A stretch of DNA of 35,362 nucleotides from Thiotrichales bacterium (GTDB lineage Bacteria; Pseudomonadota; Gammaproteobacteria; Thiomicrospirales; Thiomicrospiraceae). The notes beneath the pieces were generated by a model. That model was not told where the DNA came from, made no database searches, and worked only from the letters and a program-made list of their open reading frames with translations. Shown piece after piece: positions 8,111-18,131 of this stretch. The DNA is taken from the NCBI GenBank assembly GCA_016936535.1, contig JAFGXP010000011.1, positions 1 through 35,362 on the forward strand, read 5' to 3'. The position numbers and the translations under genes are program-made. Numbering within the stretch: position 1 is the first letter of the stretch; every line of letters starts with the position of its first letter.

Positions 8111-8171
8111 CATGGATAAACACTTAATAAATAGGATTTATTGAAATTTTAAAAAATTTAAAAAATAAATT

Positions 8172-8200
8172 TGCACCAAAACAAATCAGAAATCGCACTA
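8172..8200. promoter_or_regulatory. Possible NtrC half-sites upstream of the nas promoter
   Basis: Plus-strand TGCACCA (8172-8178) and GCACTA (8195-8200) resemble half-sites of the NtrC consensus (TGCACC-N5-GGTGCA). They lie about 90-117 bases upstream of the predicted start, a usual enhancer distance. The two halves are in the same orientation rather than inverted, so this is a weak call. Confidence 0.3.
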
Positions 8201-8205
8201 TAAAC

Positions 8206-9417
8206 TTACATTTGCAACACCGCTTTTGCGACCTCAATCATCTTTTTACCTTGGTTCATCGCTTGATTACGCAGCCAAGCGTGGGCCGCTTCTTCACTGA
8301 GCCCACGCTGTGCTTGCAGTAGCATTTTGGCCTTTTGAATCACTTTCCGATCGAGCAAACTTTGTTGCGCCAAAACCAATTGCGCCTCCATTTCACTGAG
8401 CTGGCGAGTTTGCTGTTGAATTTGAGTGTGCAGCACACTGGATACACTGCCGGCTTGCGTCAATGAATCGGTGATTTCTGGGGCTTGACGCTGTAGCATT
8501 TTTTCAATTTCCACCACATCCTTGGCCATCAATTGTTCGGATTCGGCTAAACGCTTTGCGCTGATGATTTGCAACTGGTCCACCAATGTATTTTCTAAAC
8601 GCTGAAAGCCATCAATTCGCAAGGTCATCAACGCAAACCAGTCTTGAGCCGCTGGCGCATCGGCCTGATGATGAGAAGGGATACGCGCGCGCCAAGCGTC
8701 TAAATTCTGCCGATAGGGCTTGGCTTTAAGCTGGGCGAGCGTTGCTTTTTCGGTGTCACTGGCAAACAAACGAAAGGTTTCAAAAGCGTTAGCCTGCTGC
8801 TCAATCCGTAACTGCCAAGCCTCCAATAAGGTAGCGTTCGGCCCATAGGAAGCGAAAATGGCGGCCCCTAAAGCACGCTCCTGTCCAGCAAACTCTTTGG
8901 CTTGCATAAAATTAAACAGCGCCAACATGGCTCGGGTGACATCGCGATCCAGCGTATGTTCGGCCATTTCGAACACGGCCAACAAAACACGGTCAATCAC
9001 TTCACTAAAAGCCTGAATCGCCTGAAGGGGAGCAATCTGCTGCCGATCAATCTGCTGGCGTAACGCCGGCAAACTTAAGAGTATTTGCAAGCATCCAGCC
9101 AAGCGCAAATAAACTCCGGCGCTAATGGATTGCGATTGTGCTCCGAGGTTCCAATCGGAAATTAGAGGCGGCAAGCGTGCTAAATTCAACGCTAAATCGG
9201 AACGAAAAGTGGCAATTTTTTCTGCTTCAGGCTTTAGACCATGAGTGGTCAAATAGAGCACACTGGCACCGCGTTCGAGTTGCAAATCGTGGACGATTTT
9301 TTGCAGCAGGCGGACGCGCTCAGCCGCTGAAAACAGAAAACTGAGCGAGCGGGTTTGCGCTTGCTTGCTTAACAAAACCAGTTGAGCAATTTGCGCGTGA
9401 AAACGAGGCGTGGGCAT
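8206..9417 (-). CDS. nasR: NIT-ANTAR nitrate/nitrite-responsive antitermination protein (NasR)
   Basis: Cytoplasmic RNA-binding antiterminator of 403 residues, close to Klebsiella NasR. The N-terminal two thirds form a NIT sensor domain, recognisable near residues 45-80 by LQLERGASVLYLTTHG followed by the conserved arginine region ATFRSDLAL. NIT domains bind nitrate or nitrite. The C-terminal ANTAR domain (about residues 340-400) contains RKVIQKAKMLLQAQRGLSEE and ends in a helical segment with the conserved alanines. A helical linker (residues about 290-350, rich in Q, L and E) probably forms a coiled coil. AGGGAA lies upstream of the ATG. It is transcribed in the same direction as the operon it controls; its own 3' end abuts the nas promoter region. 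Its RNA target is visible at 8034-8081. Confidence 0.92.
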   Translation of the reverse strand: MPTPRFHAQIAQLVLLSKQAQTRSLSFLFSAAERVRLLQKIVHDLQLERGASVLYLTTHGLKPEAEKIATFRSDLALNLARLPPLISDWNLGAQSQSISAGVYLRLAGCLQILLSLPALRQQIDRQQIAPLQAIQAFSEVIDRVLLAVFEMAEHTLDRDVTRAMLALFNFMQAKEFAGQERALGAAIFASYGPNATLLEAWQLRIEQQANAFETFRLFASDTEKATLAQLKAKPYRQNLDAWRARIPSHHQADAPAAQDWFALMTLRIDGFQRLENTLVDQLQIISAKRLAESEQLMAKDVVEIEKMLQRQAPEITDSLTQAGSVSSVLHTQIQQQTRQLSEMEAQLVLAQQSLLDRKVIQKAKMLLQAQRGLSEEAAHAWLRNQAMNQGKKMIEVAKAVLQM

Positions 9418-9527
9418 GGACGAAATTCCCTAATGGAAAAGCGCCACTTAAGCAAAAAGCGTGCTCATTATGAAAGACAAGAAGAGAGTCCATTGAAATC
9501 AAATGAAAGAGTGGACAGCCGCTCTGT

Positions 9528-10478
9528 TCACGCCTGCTCTAATTGCAGCGTGACATGATGAACGCGGTGGGTGTGATTAAGGTACTGTTTAATCTCCAGA
9601 ATAATTTGATCGTTAATTTTGGCCAAATCCGTTTTGGCGTGAAGCGTCATCATGACTTGGTCTTCGGCAATCGCCCAAAGATGAATGTGATAAACCTCAG
9701 ACAAAAAGTCAAAACGATTTTGCAAATCGTGCTTGATGGCGGCAATGTCGTAACCCGCCGGCACACCTTCAAGCAGAATATTGGCCGATTCTTTGGTTAA
9801 GCGGTAAGCCCCAAAACCAATAATCAGCGCCATCATAATCGACAAAATTGGGTCGATTGGCATCCACCCGGTAAAGTAAATAATAATCGCCCCAATAATC
9901 ACGGCGACTGAGCCGAGCGCATCGCCCATAAAATGCAAAGTCGCCCCGCGCATATTCAAATTATTTTGATCACCGGAATGCAAAATCCAGAACACCACTA
10001 AGTTATTCAGCAAGCCAATCAGCGCAATGATAAACATCTCTTTGCCCATAACTTCTTGTGGTTCAAATAAACGATGAATCGCCATGCCGATAACGCCTGC
10101 CACAATCAGCAACAGGGTAAAACCGTTTACAAAGGCAGTGAGAATTTGAAAACGCTGATAGCCAAAAGTCATCCGTTCATTGGCTGACTTTTTAGCAATT
10201 TGAAAGCCCCACCAAGCCAAGGCCAATGCAACGGCATCGGTCAGCATATGCACACCATCGGCAACCAGAGCAATTGAATTAACCCATAGACCCCCGATAA
10301 TTTCCACCAGCATATAACTGGCCGTAATGATGGCAGCAATCATCACCTTACGCTGACTGTGGTGATGGGAATGGCCAATGTGCGGATGATGCGCGCCGTC
10401 ACAAGCCGTATCTTGAGCGGATACCGTGGCGGCGTCAGAACCTAAAGGTCGGGTTTCGGCAGGATGGGAATGGTACAT
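9528..10478 (-). CDS. Cation diffusion facilitator, CzcD/ZitB-like metal efflux protein
   Basis: Inner-membrane zinc/cobalt/cadmium:proton antiporter of the CDF family, 316 residues. The N-terminus is rich in histidine (AHHPHIGHSHHHSQ, about 29-42), a probable metal-collecting segment. About six transmembrane helices follow. The metal-site motifs are HMLTD in ADGVHMLTDAVALALAW and HFMGD in LHFMGDALGSVAVI, typical of zinc-transporting CDFs. The C-terminal cytoplasmic domain (about residues 225-316) includes VYHIHLWAIAEDQVMMTLH and HRVHHVTLQLEQ. It lies 110 bases downstream of the nasR start region boundary and 68 bases after comF on the same strand, with a 14-bp tandem repeat between. The metal cannot be fixed from sequence; zinc is the best guess. 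Confidence 0.88.
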   Translation of the reverse strand: MYHSHPAETRPLGSDAATVSAQDTACDGAHHPHIGHSHHHSQRKVMIAAIITASYMLVEIIGGLWVNSIALVADGVHMLTDAVALALAWWGFQIAKKSANERMTFGYQRFQILTAFVNGFTLLLIVAGVIGMAIHRLFEPQEVMGKEMFIIALIGLLNNLVVFWILHSGDQNNLNMRGATLHFMGDALGSVAVIIGAIIIYFTGWMPIDPILSIMMALIIGFGAYRLTKESANILLEGVPAGYDIAAIKHDLQNRFDFLSEVYHIHLWAIAEDQVMMTLHAKTDLAKINDQIILEIKQYLNHTHRVHHVTLQLEQA

Positions 10479-10510
10479 AATTTTCTCTCTTGGTTCATCA
10501 GTTACCCCTT

Positions 10511-10552
10511 TCTTACCTTTAAGATCTTACTTTTAAGGTCTTACTTTCAAGG
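10511..10552. repeat. Three tandem 14-bp repeats
   Basis: TCTTACCTTTAAGA (10511-10524), TCTTACTTTTAAGG (10525-10538) and TCTTACTTTCAAGG (10539-10552) follow one another without gaps. The third unit covers the comF stop codon (10547-10549). The array fills most of the comF-CDF gap. It may have arisen by slippage, or be a binding site affecting the CDF gene; no function is visible. Confidence 0.8.
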
Positions 10553-11236
10553 GGTTTTGGCAAGTGCCCAAGCCGCAACAAACTCGACCGCCGTCTGCTG
10601 CTTAATCAAGCTGGCTAGGGCTTGCATCGTAGCGCCAGTGGTAATGACATCGTCCACCAAGGCAATCCGTTGCAATTCTGCAAACGGAGTTGGCATCAGA
10701 GCAAACGCATTACGCAAATTTTGCTGACGTTGTGGCGCACTTAATCGAGTTTGCGAGGCGGTAGCGCGCTGACGAACCACTGCGGCCGACAATAACGGAA
10801 CACGCAAGCGCTTTGCCAGTTGCTGCGCCAATAAATCGGCTTGGTTGTACCCCCGCTCGCGGCGCCGCAACGGATGAGTGGGGACCGCCACCAGCGCTTG
10901 CACATCGGCCGCTTGCAAAGCCGCCGCGCACTGCTGCCAATAAAGTTCGCTCAGCAGCCGAGCATTCGACAATTGCCTTTGGTATTTCAGGGCTAAAATC
11001 AGTTGATCCACTGGCGCTTGATAATAAAACGCCACTTGCGTTTGGTCATAACTGGGTGGTTGAGTCAGGCATCTTCCGCAAAGATGTCCCCCTGCAGAAA
11101 ACTCCGCACACTGCGGGCAGACGTCTTGCACCACAGGCAAACTCGCCAGCTCTTCGGCGTTAAGATCCAGCCCCGCACCCGGGGTTTGACTGAGCACCGA
11201 TCGCGGGGGAATCCACCAGGTTTCAAGCCAATGCAT
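10547..11236 (-). CDS. comF: ComF family phosphoribosyltransferase-like protein
   Basis: A 229-residue ComF/GntX protein. An N-terminal zinc-ribbon region carries Cys pairs in VCPQCAEF and LCGRCL. The C-terminal half is a type I phosphoribosyltransferase fold with the PRPP loop RIALVDDVITTGATM (about 189-203) and an upstream basic segment HPLRRRERGYNQADLLA. In naturally competent bacteria ComF is needed for uptake or processing of transforming DNA; GntX in E. coli allows use of DNA as a nutrient. It is placed directly opposite bioB, a neighbourhood (comF divergent to bioB) seen in many gammaproteobacteria. Its stop codon lies within the 14-bp tandem repeats. Confidence 0.9.
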   Translation of the reverse strand: MHWLETWWIPPRSVLSQTPGAGLDLNAEELASLPVVQDVCPQCAEFSAGGHLCGRCLTQPPSYDQTQVAFYYQAPVDQLILALKYQRQLSNARLLSELYWQQCAAALQAADVQALVAVPTHPLRRRERGYNQADLLAQQLAKRLRVPLLSAAVVRQRATASQTRLSAPQRQQNLRNAFALMPTPFAELQRIALVDDVITTGATMQALASLIKQQTAVEFVAAWALAKTP

Positions 11237-11352
11237 TTATGACCACCACCGCTAACCTCCAGCGCTGTTGAGCGCATTTTGAGTGGATTTAACTGTCAGC
11301 AAGCCGGTATTTTCGGTAGGAAACTTCCCGCTTACCGCGTCCAGCACTCAGT

Positions 11353-11358
11353 TATAAT
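11353..11358 (+). promoter_or_regulatory. bioB: Candidate -10 element for bioB
   Basis: A perfect TATAAT stands at 11353-11358, 50 bases before the bioB start codon, in the divergent comF-bioB gap. The matching -35 region is poor (GCTTAC at 17-bp spacing). I see no clear BirA operator (TTGTAAACC-type palindrome) here. Confidence 0.4.
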
Positions 11359-11407
11359 ACGCCCACTTTTTGACAGAAAATTGACAATTACCAAGGAACT
11401 CTCAACT

Positions 11408-12439
11408 ATGTTGAACGCGGCTTCAGGATCGAATTTAGAATCGAAAGTGGGTGAAATTCGCCACGATTGGACGCTGGATGAAATCCGCGCACTGATGAAC
11501 CAACCATTCAACGATTTGATCTTCCAAGCGCAAACGGTGCATCGGCAACATTTTAATCCCAACGAAGTGCAAACCAGTACTCTCGTCAATATCAAATCTG
11601 GCGGTTGTGCCGAAGATTGTGCCTACTGCTCGCAAAGTGCGCGCTACGACACCGGTCTTGAAAAAGAGAAAATGATGGCGCTGCAAGACGTGGTCGATCA
11701 AGCCCTCGCTGCCAGAGAAAAGGGGGCAACCCGCTTGTGCATGGGCGCGGCTTGGCGCAATCCGAATAAAAAAGATTTTCCGTTGGTTTTGGATATGGTC
11801 AAGATGGTCAAAAGCTTGGGAATGGAAACCTGTCTGACTCTAGGCATGCTCGATACCGATCAGGTTCAACAACTCAAAGCAGCCGGTCTAGATTATTACA
11901 ATCACAATCTAGACACCTCAGAAGCTTTCTATCCAAAAGTCATTACCACTCGCAGCTTTCAAGACCGATTAGACACGATTGATAAGGTTCAAAAGGCCGG
12001 CATTCATGTCTGTTCCGGCGGCATCATCGGTATGGGTGAAGCGCATAGTGATCGCGCCGAACTCTTAAAAACCTTTGCCAATATGCAGCAGCATCCCAGC
12101 TCGGTGCCAATCAATCTATTGGTGCCGGTCGAAGGTACGCCCTTGGCGCATATGCGCGGCAAAACCGACAGTTTTGAATTTATTCGTGTCATTGCTACGG
12201 CACGCATTTTAATGCCAAAATCTTACGTTCGCCTGTCGGCCGGGCGGATGGAACTGAGCGATGAAGCACAAGCGTTATGCTTCTTAGCCGGCGCTAACTC
12301 CATTTTTTATGGCGACAAACTGCTAACCACAGACAACCCAGAATCCGACCACGACCAAACTTTGTTTGCCAAACTGGGCATCAATATGCAAGCTCTGGCC
12401 AAGGTACACGGCGACGACCGCTCGGATTCGGTTGCTTAA
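11408..12439 (+). CDS. bioB: Biotin synthase
   Basis: Radical-SAM enzyme that inserts sulfur into dethiobiotin, the last step of biotin synthesis; 343 residues from the chosen start. The SAM cluster motif C67-x3-C71-x2-C74 appears in GCAEDCAYC. Cysteines in [12 protein letters not shown] and METCLTLG plus the arginine in [11 protein letters not shown] fit the [2Fe-2S] cluster ligands of BioB. The ATG at 11408 is preceded by AAGGAA at nine bases, and the family similarity begins at [10 protein letters not shown]. An in-frame ATG at 11279 would put the -10 box inside the gene and was not used. bioF follows after 77 bases on the same strand. Confidence 0.96.
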   Translation: MLNAASGSNLESKVGEIRHDWTLDEIRALMNQPFNDLIFQAQTVHRQHFNPNEVQTSTLVNIKSGGCAEDCAYCSQSARYDTGLEKEKMMALQDVVDQALAAREKGATRLCMGAAWRNPNKKDFPLVLDMVKMVKSLGMETCLTLGMLDTDQVQQLKAAGLDYYNHNLDTSEAFYPKVITTRSFQDRLDTIDKVQKAGIHVCSGGIIGMGEAHSDRAELLKTFANMQQHPSSVPINLLVPVEGTPLAHMRGKTDSFEFIRVIATARILMPKSYVRLSAGRMELSDEAQALCFLAGANSIFYGDKLLTTDNPESDHDQTLFAKLGINMQALAKVHGDDRSDSVA

Positions 12440-12516
12440 CTTGATGCAAAAACCATTTCAATGAACTGAAGCGTCGCTTTGAGTCTTGATTTGGTTTGTC
12501 CATAGGGTGAGATTCA

Positions 12517-13707
12517 ATGTGTCCCGTCTCCATCGAACAACGCTTTGCCCCTCAACTGACGCAGAGGCGCGCGCAGCATCTTTATCGGCAGCGCCCTTTG
12601 GCTTTTACCCCGCAGCAGCCGTTAATGAACCTCAACGGTGTCGCCTGTTTAAATTTCTGCTCCAACGACTATCTTGGCCTCGCCAATCATCCACAGATTA
12701 AACAGCGACTGATTGAAGCTTTGCAAACCGAGGCCATCAGCTATGGTGCCGGTGCCGCGCATCTCGTCACTGGCCATCATTTGCAACATCATCTACTGGA
12801 AGACGAGCTGGCCGACTGGCTAGGCGTTGAGCGCGTTCTGCTGTTTTCGACTGGGTTTATGGCGAATTTAGCGGTATTGCAGACCCTAGCCCAAAAAGGC
12901 GATGTGATTTTGGGCGACAAACTCAACCATGCCTCTCTGGTGGATGGCGCACGACACAGTTCAGCCGAATTCAAGCGCTACCCGCATTTGGCTATGCCTG
13001 CCCTAGAAAAACGCCTACAGCAGGCTCAGGCTCTGCAGCAGCAAGCCCTGGTGGTGACCGATGGGGTTTTCAGCATGGATGGCGACCTAGCTCCCTTAAC
13101 AGAAATTCAGGCGTTGACTCAGCGTTATCAAGCCTGGCTGATTGTGGATGATGCGCATGGTTTTGGGGTCTTAGGCGCACAAGGTCGCGGCAGTTTGAGC
13201 CATTTCGGATTAAACGCCGATGCTAACACCGTGCAAATTGGCACACTAGGCAAAGCCTTTGGCTGCAGTGGTGCCTTTGTTGCCGGCTCCAACACCCTGA
13301 TTGAAACTTTGATTCAATTTGCTCGTCCGTACATTTACACGACGGCCAGTAGTCACCTGAATGCCGTTGCCGTTCGCCAAGCACTGCACCTTTTGCAACA
13401 AGCCGAAGCACCACGTGCTCATTTACGCGCGCTCATTTTGCAATTTCGTCAAGGGGCAAACGACATCGGTTTGCAATTACTTGATTCTCTCAGTCCGATT
13501 CAACCAGTGATGCTTGGCGGTCCAGAACGAGCGCTCGCCTGGTCGGAACGGCTGCAACAGTTAGGCTTTTGGGTAGCCGCAATTCGCCCGCCGACCGTTG
13601 CGCAAGGGCAAGCGCGTTTACGGATTACCCTAAGCGCGGCTCATCAACCGCAACAGGTCGCCCAATTGCTCAGCGCCCTCGCCGATTGCCAAGCCACTCT
13701 AGGTTAA
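12517..13707 (+). CDS. bioF: 8-amino-7-oxononanoate synthase
   Basis: PLP enzyme that condenses pimeloyl-ACP with L-alanine to give KAPA, the first step of biotin ring assembly; 396 residues, full length for the family. The N-terminal part has the substrate-site motif FCSNDYLGLANHP (47-59). The PLP-binding aspartate and histidine are in VDDAHGFGVLG, and the Schiff-base lysine is K246 in TLGKAFGCSGAFVAG. It follows bioB and is probably co-transcribed. After it the biotin genes are interrupted by six unrelated genes before bioH-bioC. Confidence 0.95.
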   Translation: MCPVSIEQRFAPQLTQRRAQHLYRQRPLAFTPQQPLMNLNGVACLNFCSNDYLGLANHPQIKQRLIEALQTEAISYGAGAAHLVTGHHLQHHLLEDELADWLGVERVLLFSTGFMANLAVLQTLAQKGDVILGDKLNHASLVDGARHSSAEFKRYPHLAMPALEKRLQQAQALQQQALVVTDGVFSMDGDLAPLTEIQALTQRYQAWLIVDDAHGFGVLGAQGRGSLSHFGLNADANTVQIGTLGKAFGCSGAFVAGSNTLIETLIQFARPYIYTTASSHLNAVAVRQALHLLQQAEAPRAHLRALILQFRQGANDIGLQLLDSLSPIQPVMLGGPERALAWSERLQQLGFWVAAIRPPTVAQGQARLRITLSAAHQPQQVAQLLSALADCQATLG

Positions 13708-13864
13708 ACCCCTCTCTGCACCTTTTTTGTCAAGTGGCTGCACCAATAGCGTTCTTTTCTTATCCCACTGTGCGAATAACCCTACGCTAAAAACCTAAAA
13801 TAATTGATAACATATTGTTTTATAAACTTTTTTAATCCTGTGCACACTTAATGATATGCGTTAA

Positions 13865-13899
13865 ACAGAGCGCGCCACTTCACCGCACAGAGCGCGCTC
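13865..13899. repeat. Inverted/direct GC-rich repeat upstream of the ATP-grasp gene
   Basis: ACAGAGCGCGC occurs twice (13865-13875 and 13887-13897, 22-base period). Because its core is self-complementary, GAGCGCGC (13868-13875) also pairs with GCGCGCTC (13892-13899). The element ends 22 bases before the next start codon, so it sits in the 5' leader or operator position of the ATP-grasp operon. A two-turn spaced direct repeat suggests a protein site; a hairpin that hides the ribosome site is the alternative. Confidence 0.55.
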
Positions 13900-13921
13900 A
13901 TCTGACCTAATCGAGTGCATT

Positions 13922-15375
<1,454 letters not shown>

Positions 15376-15376
<1 letters not shown>

Positions 15377-16320
15377 TGTTATCAAGAGTCGCCGAACGCG
15401 TTTACTGGCTCGCACGTTATGTAGAACGCGTTGAAAATACCGCACGCTTAGCCAAGGTGCACACTCAGCTGATGCTCGATTTGCCTAAATCGGTGCAAAT
15501 GAGTTGGTTTGGGCTGGTGCAAATTACCGGCAACGAAGATCAATTCAGCCAACATTACGGTCAAGTGCGCAGTGAACAAAACTGTATGCATTTCTTACTG
15601 GCCGACCGCAGTAACTCCGCGTCCTTAATTTCATCGCTGTGGTGGGCGCGAGAAAATATTCGCACCACCCGCGATATTCTTCCGCGTGAAGCCTGGAGTC
15701 ATATCAATGAGCTGTATTTATTGGTCAAAGCACAACAGAGCGACTTTGCAGAACGCAAAACCCGTAATGCTTTACTGTCACAAATCATTCAAGCCTGCCA
15801 AGCCTTTTCGGGGATGCTTTCGGGAACCATGAGCAACAACGATACCTACCGTTTTCTCAAATTAGGGATGCTGATTGAGCGAGCCGACATGACTACTCGC
15901 TTGATTGACGAAGGCGGTTTATTTGTGGCGCAACAACAGTTCAATAATGAAGACGAGGCGCATTTCAGTTCAGTACTCTGGGCCCACTTATTGCGCTCAA
16001 TCAGTGCTTACTTTATGTACCGCTTGGCCTACCAGACCGAAATCAGTGGCGAAGATGTACTGACCTTCTTAACTCAAGACCGGCATTTTGCTCGCTCCAT
16101 CAGCTTTTGTCTGGATGAAATCCTGCGCCTGAGCCCCGCGTTACCTAACTCATTGGCTCTGCAAAAAGCCGTGCAACAGCTGGGATGGCAGATTGCCCAG
16201 CAGCAAGGCAAAATCGGCAGCAGTGAACTGCACCTGCATTTGGACTGGATTCAACGGGAGCTGTGCGCAATCAATGGCCTGCTTTATCAGCTCTGGTTTG
16301 CCCCCAAGCAGGTTGCTTAA
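15376..16320 (+). CDS. Alpha-E domain protein (DUF403)
   Basis: A 314-residue, mostly helical protein of the alpha-E/DUF403 (COG2307-like) family. The N-terminus MLSRVAERVYWLARYVERVENTAR is split by the family's highly conserved arginines and glutamates, and ENIRTTRDILPREAWSHIN and LIERADMTTRL are further hallmarks. Its start overlaps the ATP-grasp stop (TAATG) and GAGGAG lies upstream, so it is translationally coupled. It is thought to work together with the ATP-grasp partner; its biochemical activity is not established. The zinc-ribbon peptidase gene begins three bases after its stop codon. Confidence 0.9.
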
Positions 16321-16323
16321 GGC

Positions 16324-17361
16324 ATGCGGCGTTTTTATTGCCATTGTGGCCAAGAAGTTGGATTTCACGAGGTCTCTTGTCGGCACTGCGGTCGAGATTT
16401 GGCTTTTGATCCGCAAGCCGGTACTTTGTGGAGCGGTGAGCTGAATCGACAGAATCAATTTATTGCCCATGCCCCTGATGGCAGCAAAACCTTGAACTTT
16501 CTTATCTGCGAACAGCGCTTCCAAACCCCGGCCTGTAACTGGCTGCGCTCGCCTTCCGATCCGAATTGTCAATGCATTGCTTGCCGCAGCACACGCATCA
16601 TTCCTGAGCAAAGCAGTGCCCGCAATCAATTACGCTGGCAACGTTTGGAAGGCGCTAAACGCCAACTCTTTCATACCTTGCTGGATTTAGATTTACTCAA
16701 TGCCCGCGATGCGGCCCACTATCAAGATTTAAAATTCGACTTTCTGGAAGATCGACGCAGTAATCCGCAACTTGCGCTGGAACACGTTCTTACAGGCCAT
16801 TTGAATGGGTTGATTACCCTGAATGCCGCCGAAGCAGATGAGGTGTTTTTGCACACCATGAAAGAGCAGATGCAGGAACGCTATCGAACCTTACTTGGCC
16901 ATTTTCGGCATGAAATCGGCCACTATTTTTGGATGAAATTTTTTAAAACACCAAGTCAATTGGCGGCTTTTCGCCAAGTATTTGGCGACGAACAGCAAGA
17001 CTATGCGCAAGCCTTGGCGCGCTACTATCAACGCGGCAAACAAAATCACTGGCGCGCACGCTTTATCACCCCCTATGCCAGTTCCCATCCGCATGAAGAT
17101 TGGGCCGAAACCTGGGCACACTATCTGCACATTGTCGATACCCTGCAAACGGCGCAAAGCTTTGGGCTCAGTGTCTTTGAACCCCGCGCACATGCATTTG
17201 ACCACTGGTTTGCTGAATGGGCGCGGGTAACCCAAGTGATGAATGCTCTCAATCGCAGCATGGGCTTAGCCGACCCTTATCCGTTCCAAGTTTCGGAAAT
17301 CGTTCAAGGTAAGCTGCGTTTTATTGACGAGGTCATTGCTGACTATGCGCAAAAGCGCTGA
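16324..17361 (+). CDS. Zinc-ribbon putative zinc-binding metallopeptidase
   Basis: 345 residues with an N-terminal zinc ribbon (YCHCGQEVGFHEVSCRHCG, about 5-23) and further cysteines in CQCIACRS. A zincin-like core carries HEIGH at about residues 197-201 (FRHEIGHYFWMKFF). A downstream HEDWAETWAHYLH, about residues 257-269, probably supplies the third zinc ligand. It matches the 'putative zinc-binding metallopeptidase' (COG4307-like) type. No signal peptide or membrane segment is visible, so it should act in the cytoplasm. It is three bases downstream of the alpha-E gene, so it should be part of the same operon, perhaps trimming the product or target of the ATP-grasp ligase. Substrate unknown. 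Confidence 0.82.
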   Translation: MRRFYCHCGQEVGFHEVSCRHCGRDLAFDPQAGTLWSGELNRQNQFIAHAPDGSKTLNFLICEQRFQTPACNWLRSPSDPNCQCIACRSTRIIPEQSSARNQLRWQRLEGAKRQLFHTLLDLDLLNARDAAHYQDLKFDFLEDRRSNPQLALEHVLTGHLNGLITLNAAEADEVFLHTMKEQMQERYRTLLGHFRHEIGHYFWMKFFKTPSQLAAFRQVFGDEQQDYAQALARYYQRGKQNHWRARFITPYASSHPHEDWAETWAHYLHIVDTLQTAQSFGLSVFEPRAHAFDHWFAEWARVTQVMNALNRSMGLADPYPFQVSEIVQGKLRFIDEVIADYAQKR

Positions 17362-17436
17362 TTTCCTCTACCGAACCTGAGGTTTTCCGTTAAAATCAGA
17401 CCAATTTTGCTTTTATCCTCGCCTTTGAGGTGCTCC

Positions 17437-18111
17437 ATGCCCGTTACCATATTTTTTGCGTTACCACGCTTTTCACGCCTTGGACTGTGGTTACTGATAC
17501 CGGTCTTGAGTGGCTGCAGTAGTCTGCCAGAACCGACAAACCGGGCAGAACAGTTGGATCATTTTTTAAAGAATGCTAAACAAGCACCCATTTTCTATTA
17601 CGCCCACCCGTTAAAGCTTGACACACAACTGTCTAGCCTAAAGATGGATGATACCACCCTCACCCTGCGCTCCGTTTACTCTGGTGAACCAGAAACGCTT
17701 GCTGCCATTGACGCACTTAAGCAAGCGCAACCGCGCTTAAACCAAGCGCCAATTGTCAGCAAAAAACGTTGGCAAGTTCCGCAATCTGCTTCAAAAGGCC
17801 AAGAACTGGTTTGGTTTATTGACTTGCAAGCGCAAGCCAAACATTCGCGCTTCCCACGCAGCCTAGATCATTTTCAATTGCACTATCGAATGGTCATGAA
17901 TATTGTTCCTTTACAACAGGTTCTTGCTGGAAAAGCCACGCAAACTCTCAGTTCTACCTTGTGGCAACAGCAGTGTGAGTATACCGTCGAAGACGGAAAA
18001 TTTTATTCCGTCGATGAATGGGCGGCCAATCAAGGACAACGAATTCAGCAGAGTTTGCAACAGCTTTATGCGCACTGCGCGCCAAACCTTGCTCAAAAAC
18101 TCTCGTTTTAA
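17437..18111 (+). CDS. Unknown lipoprotein
   Basis: I do not recognise this family. The 224-residue product has a lipoprotein signal: a hydrophobic stretch (LGLWLLIPVLSGCSSL) with LSGC as lipobox, so the mature protein starts at the cysteine near residue 25. The residue after the Cys is Ser, which would send it to the outer membrane by the E. coli +2 rule. The chosen ATG at 17437 follows GAGGTG by six bases; an in-frame ATG ten codons upstream has no such site. The rest is soluble, with a mixed alpha/beta look. It lies 75 bases after the metallopeptidase and 20 bases before the symporter gene, so it may link the two. Confidence 0.7.
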   Translation: MPVTIFFALPRFSRLGLWLLIPVLSGCSSLPEPTNRAEQLDHFLKNAKQAPIFYYAHPLKLDTQLSSLKMDDTTLTLRSVYSGEPETLAAIDALKQAQPRLNQAPIVSKKRWQVPQSASKGQELVWFIDLQAQAKHSRFPRSLDHFQLHYRMVMNIVPLQQVLAGKATQTLSSTLWQQQCEYTVEDGKFYSVDEWAANQGQRIQQSLQQLYAHCAPNLAQKLSF

Positions 18112-18131
18112 TTAAAGTAGAACCATTGCCT

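Noticed and set aside
9320-9502. 60-codon frame across the nasR start region
   Set aside because: It overlaps nasR in another frame and has no recognisable domain; nasR has a good ribosome site and full family match.
11320-11337. GGTA…TACC pair as a BirA operator before bioB
   Set aside because: The arms are only four bases and do not match the TTGTAAACC-type consensus.
13804-13826. TTGATA … TATAAA as a promoter for the ATP-grasp operon
   Set aside because: The spacing is only 11 bases, too short for a sigma-70 promoter.
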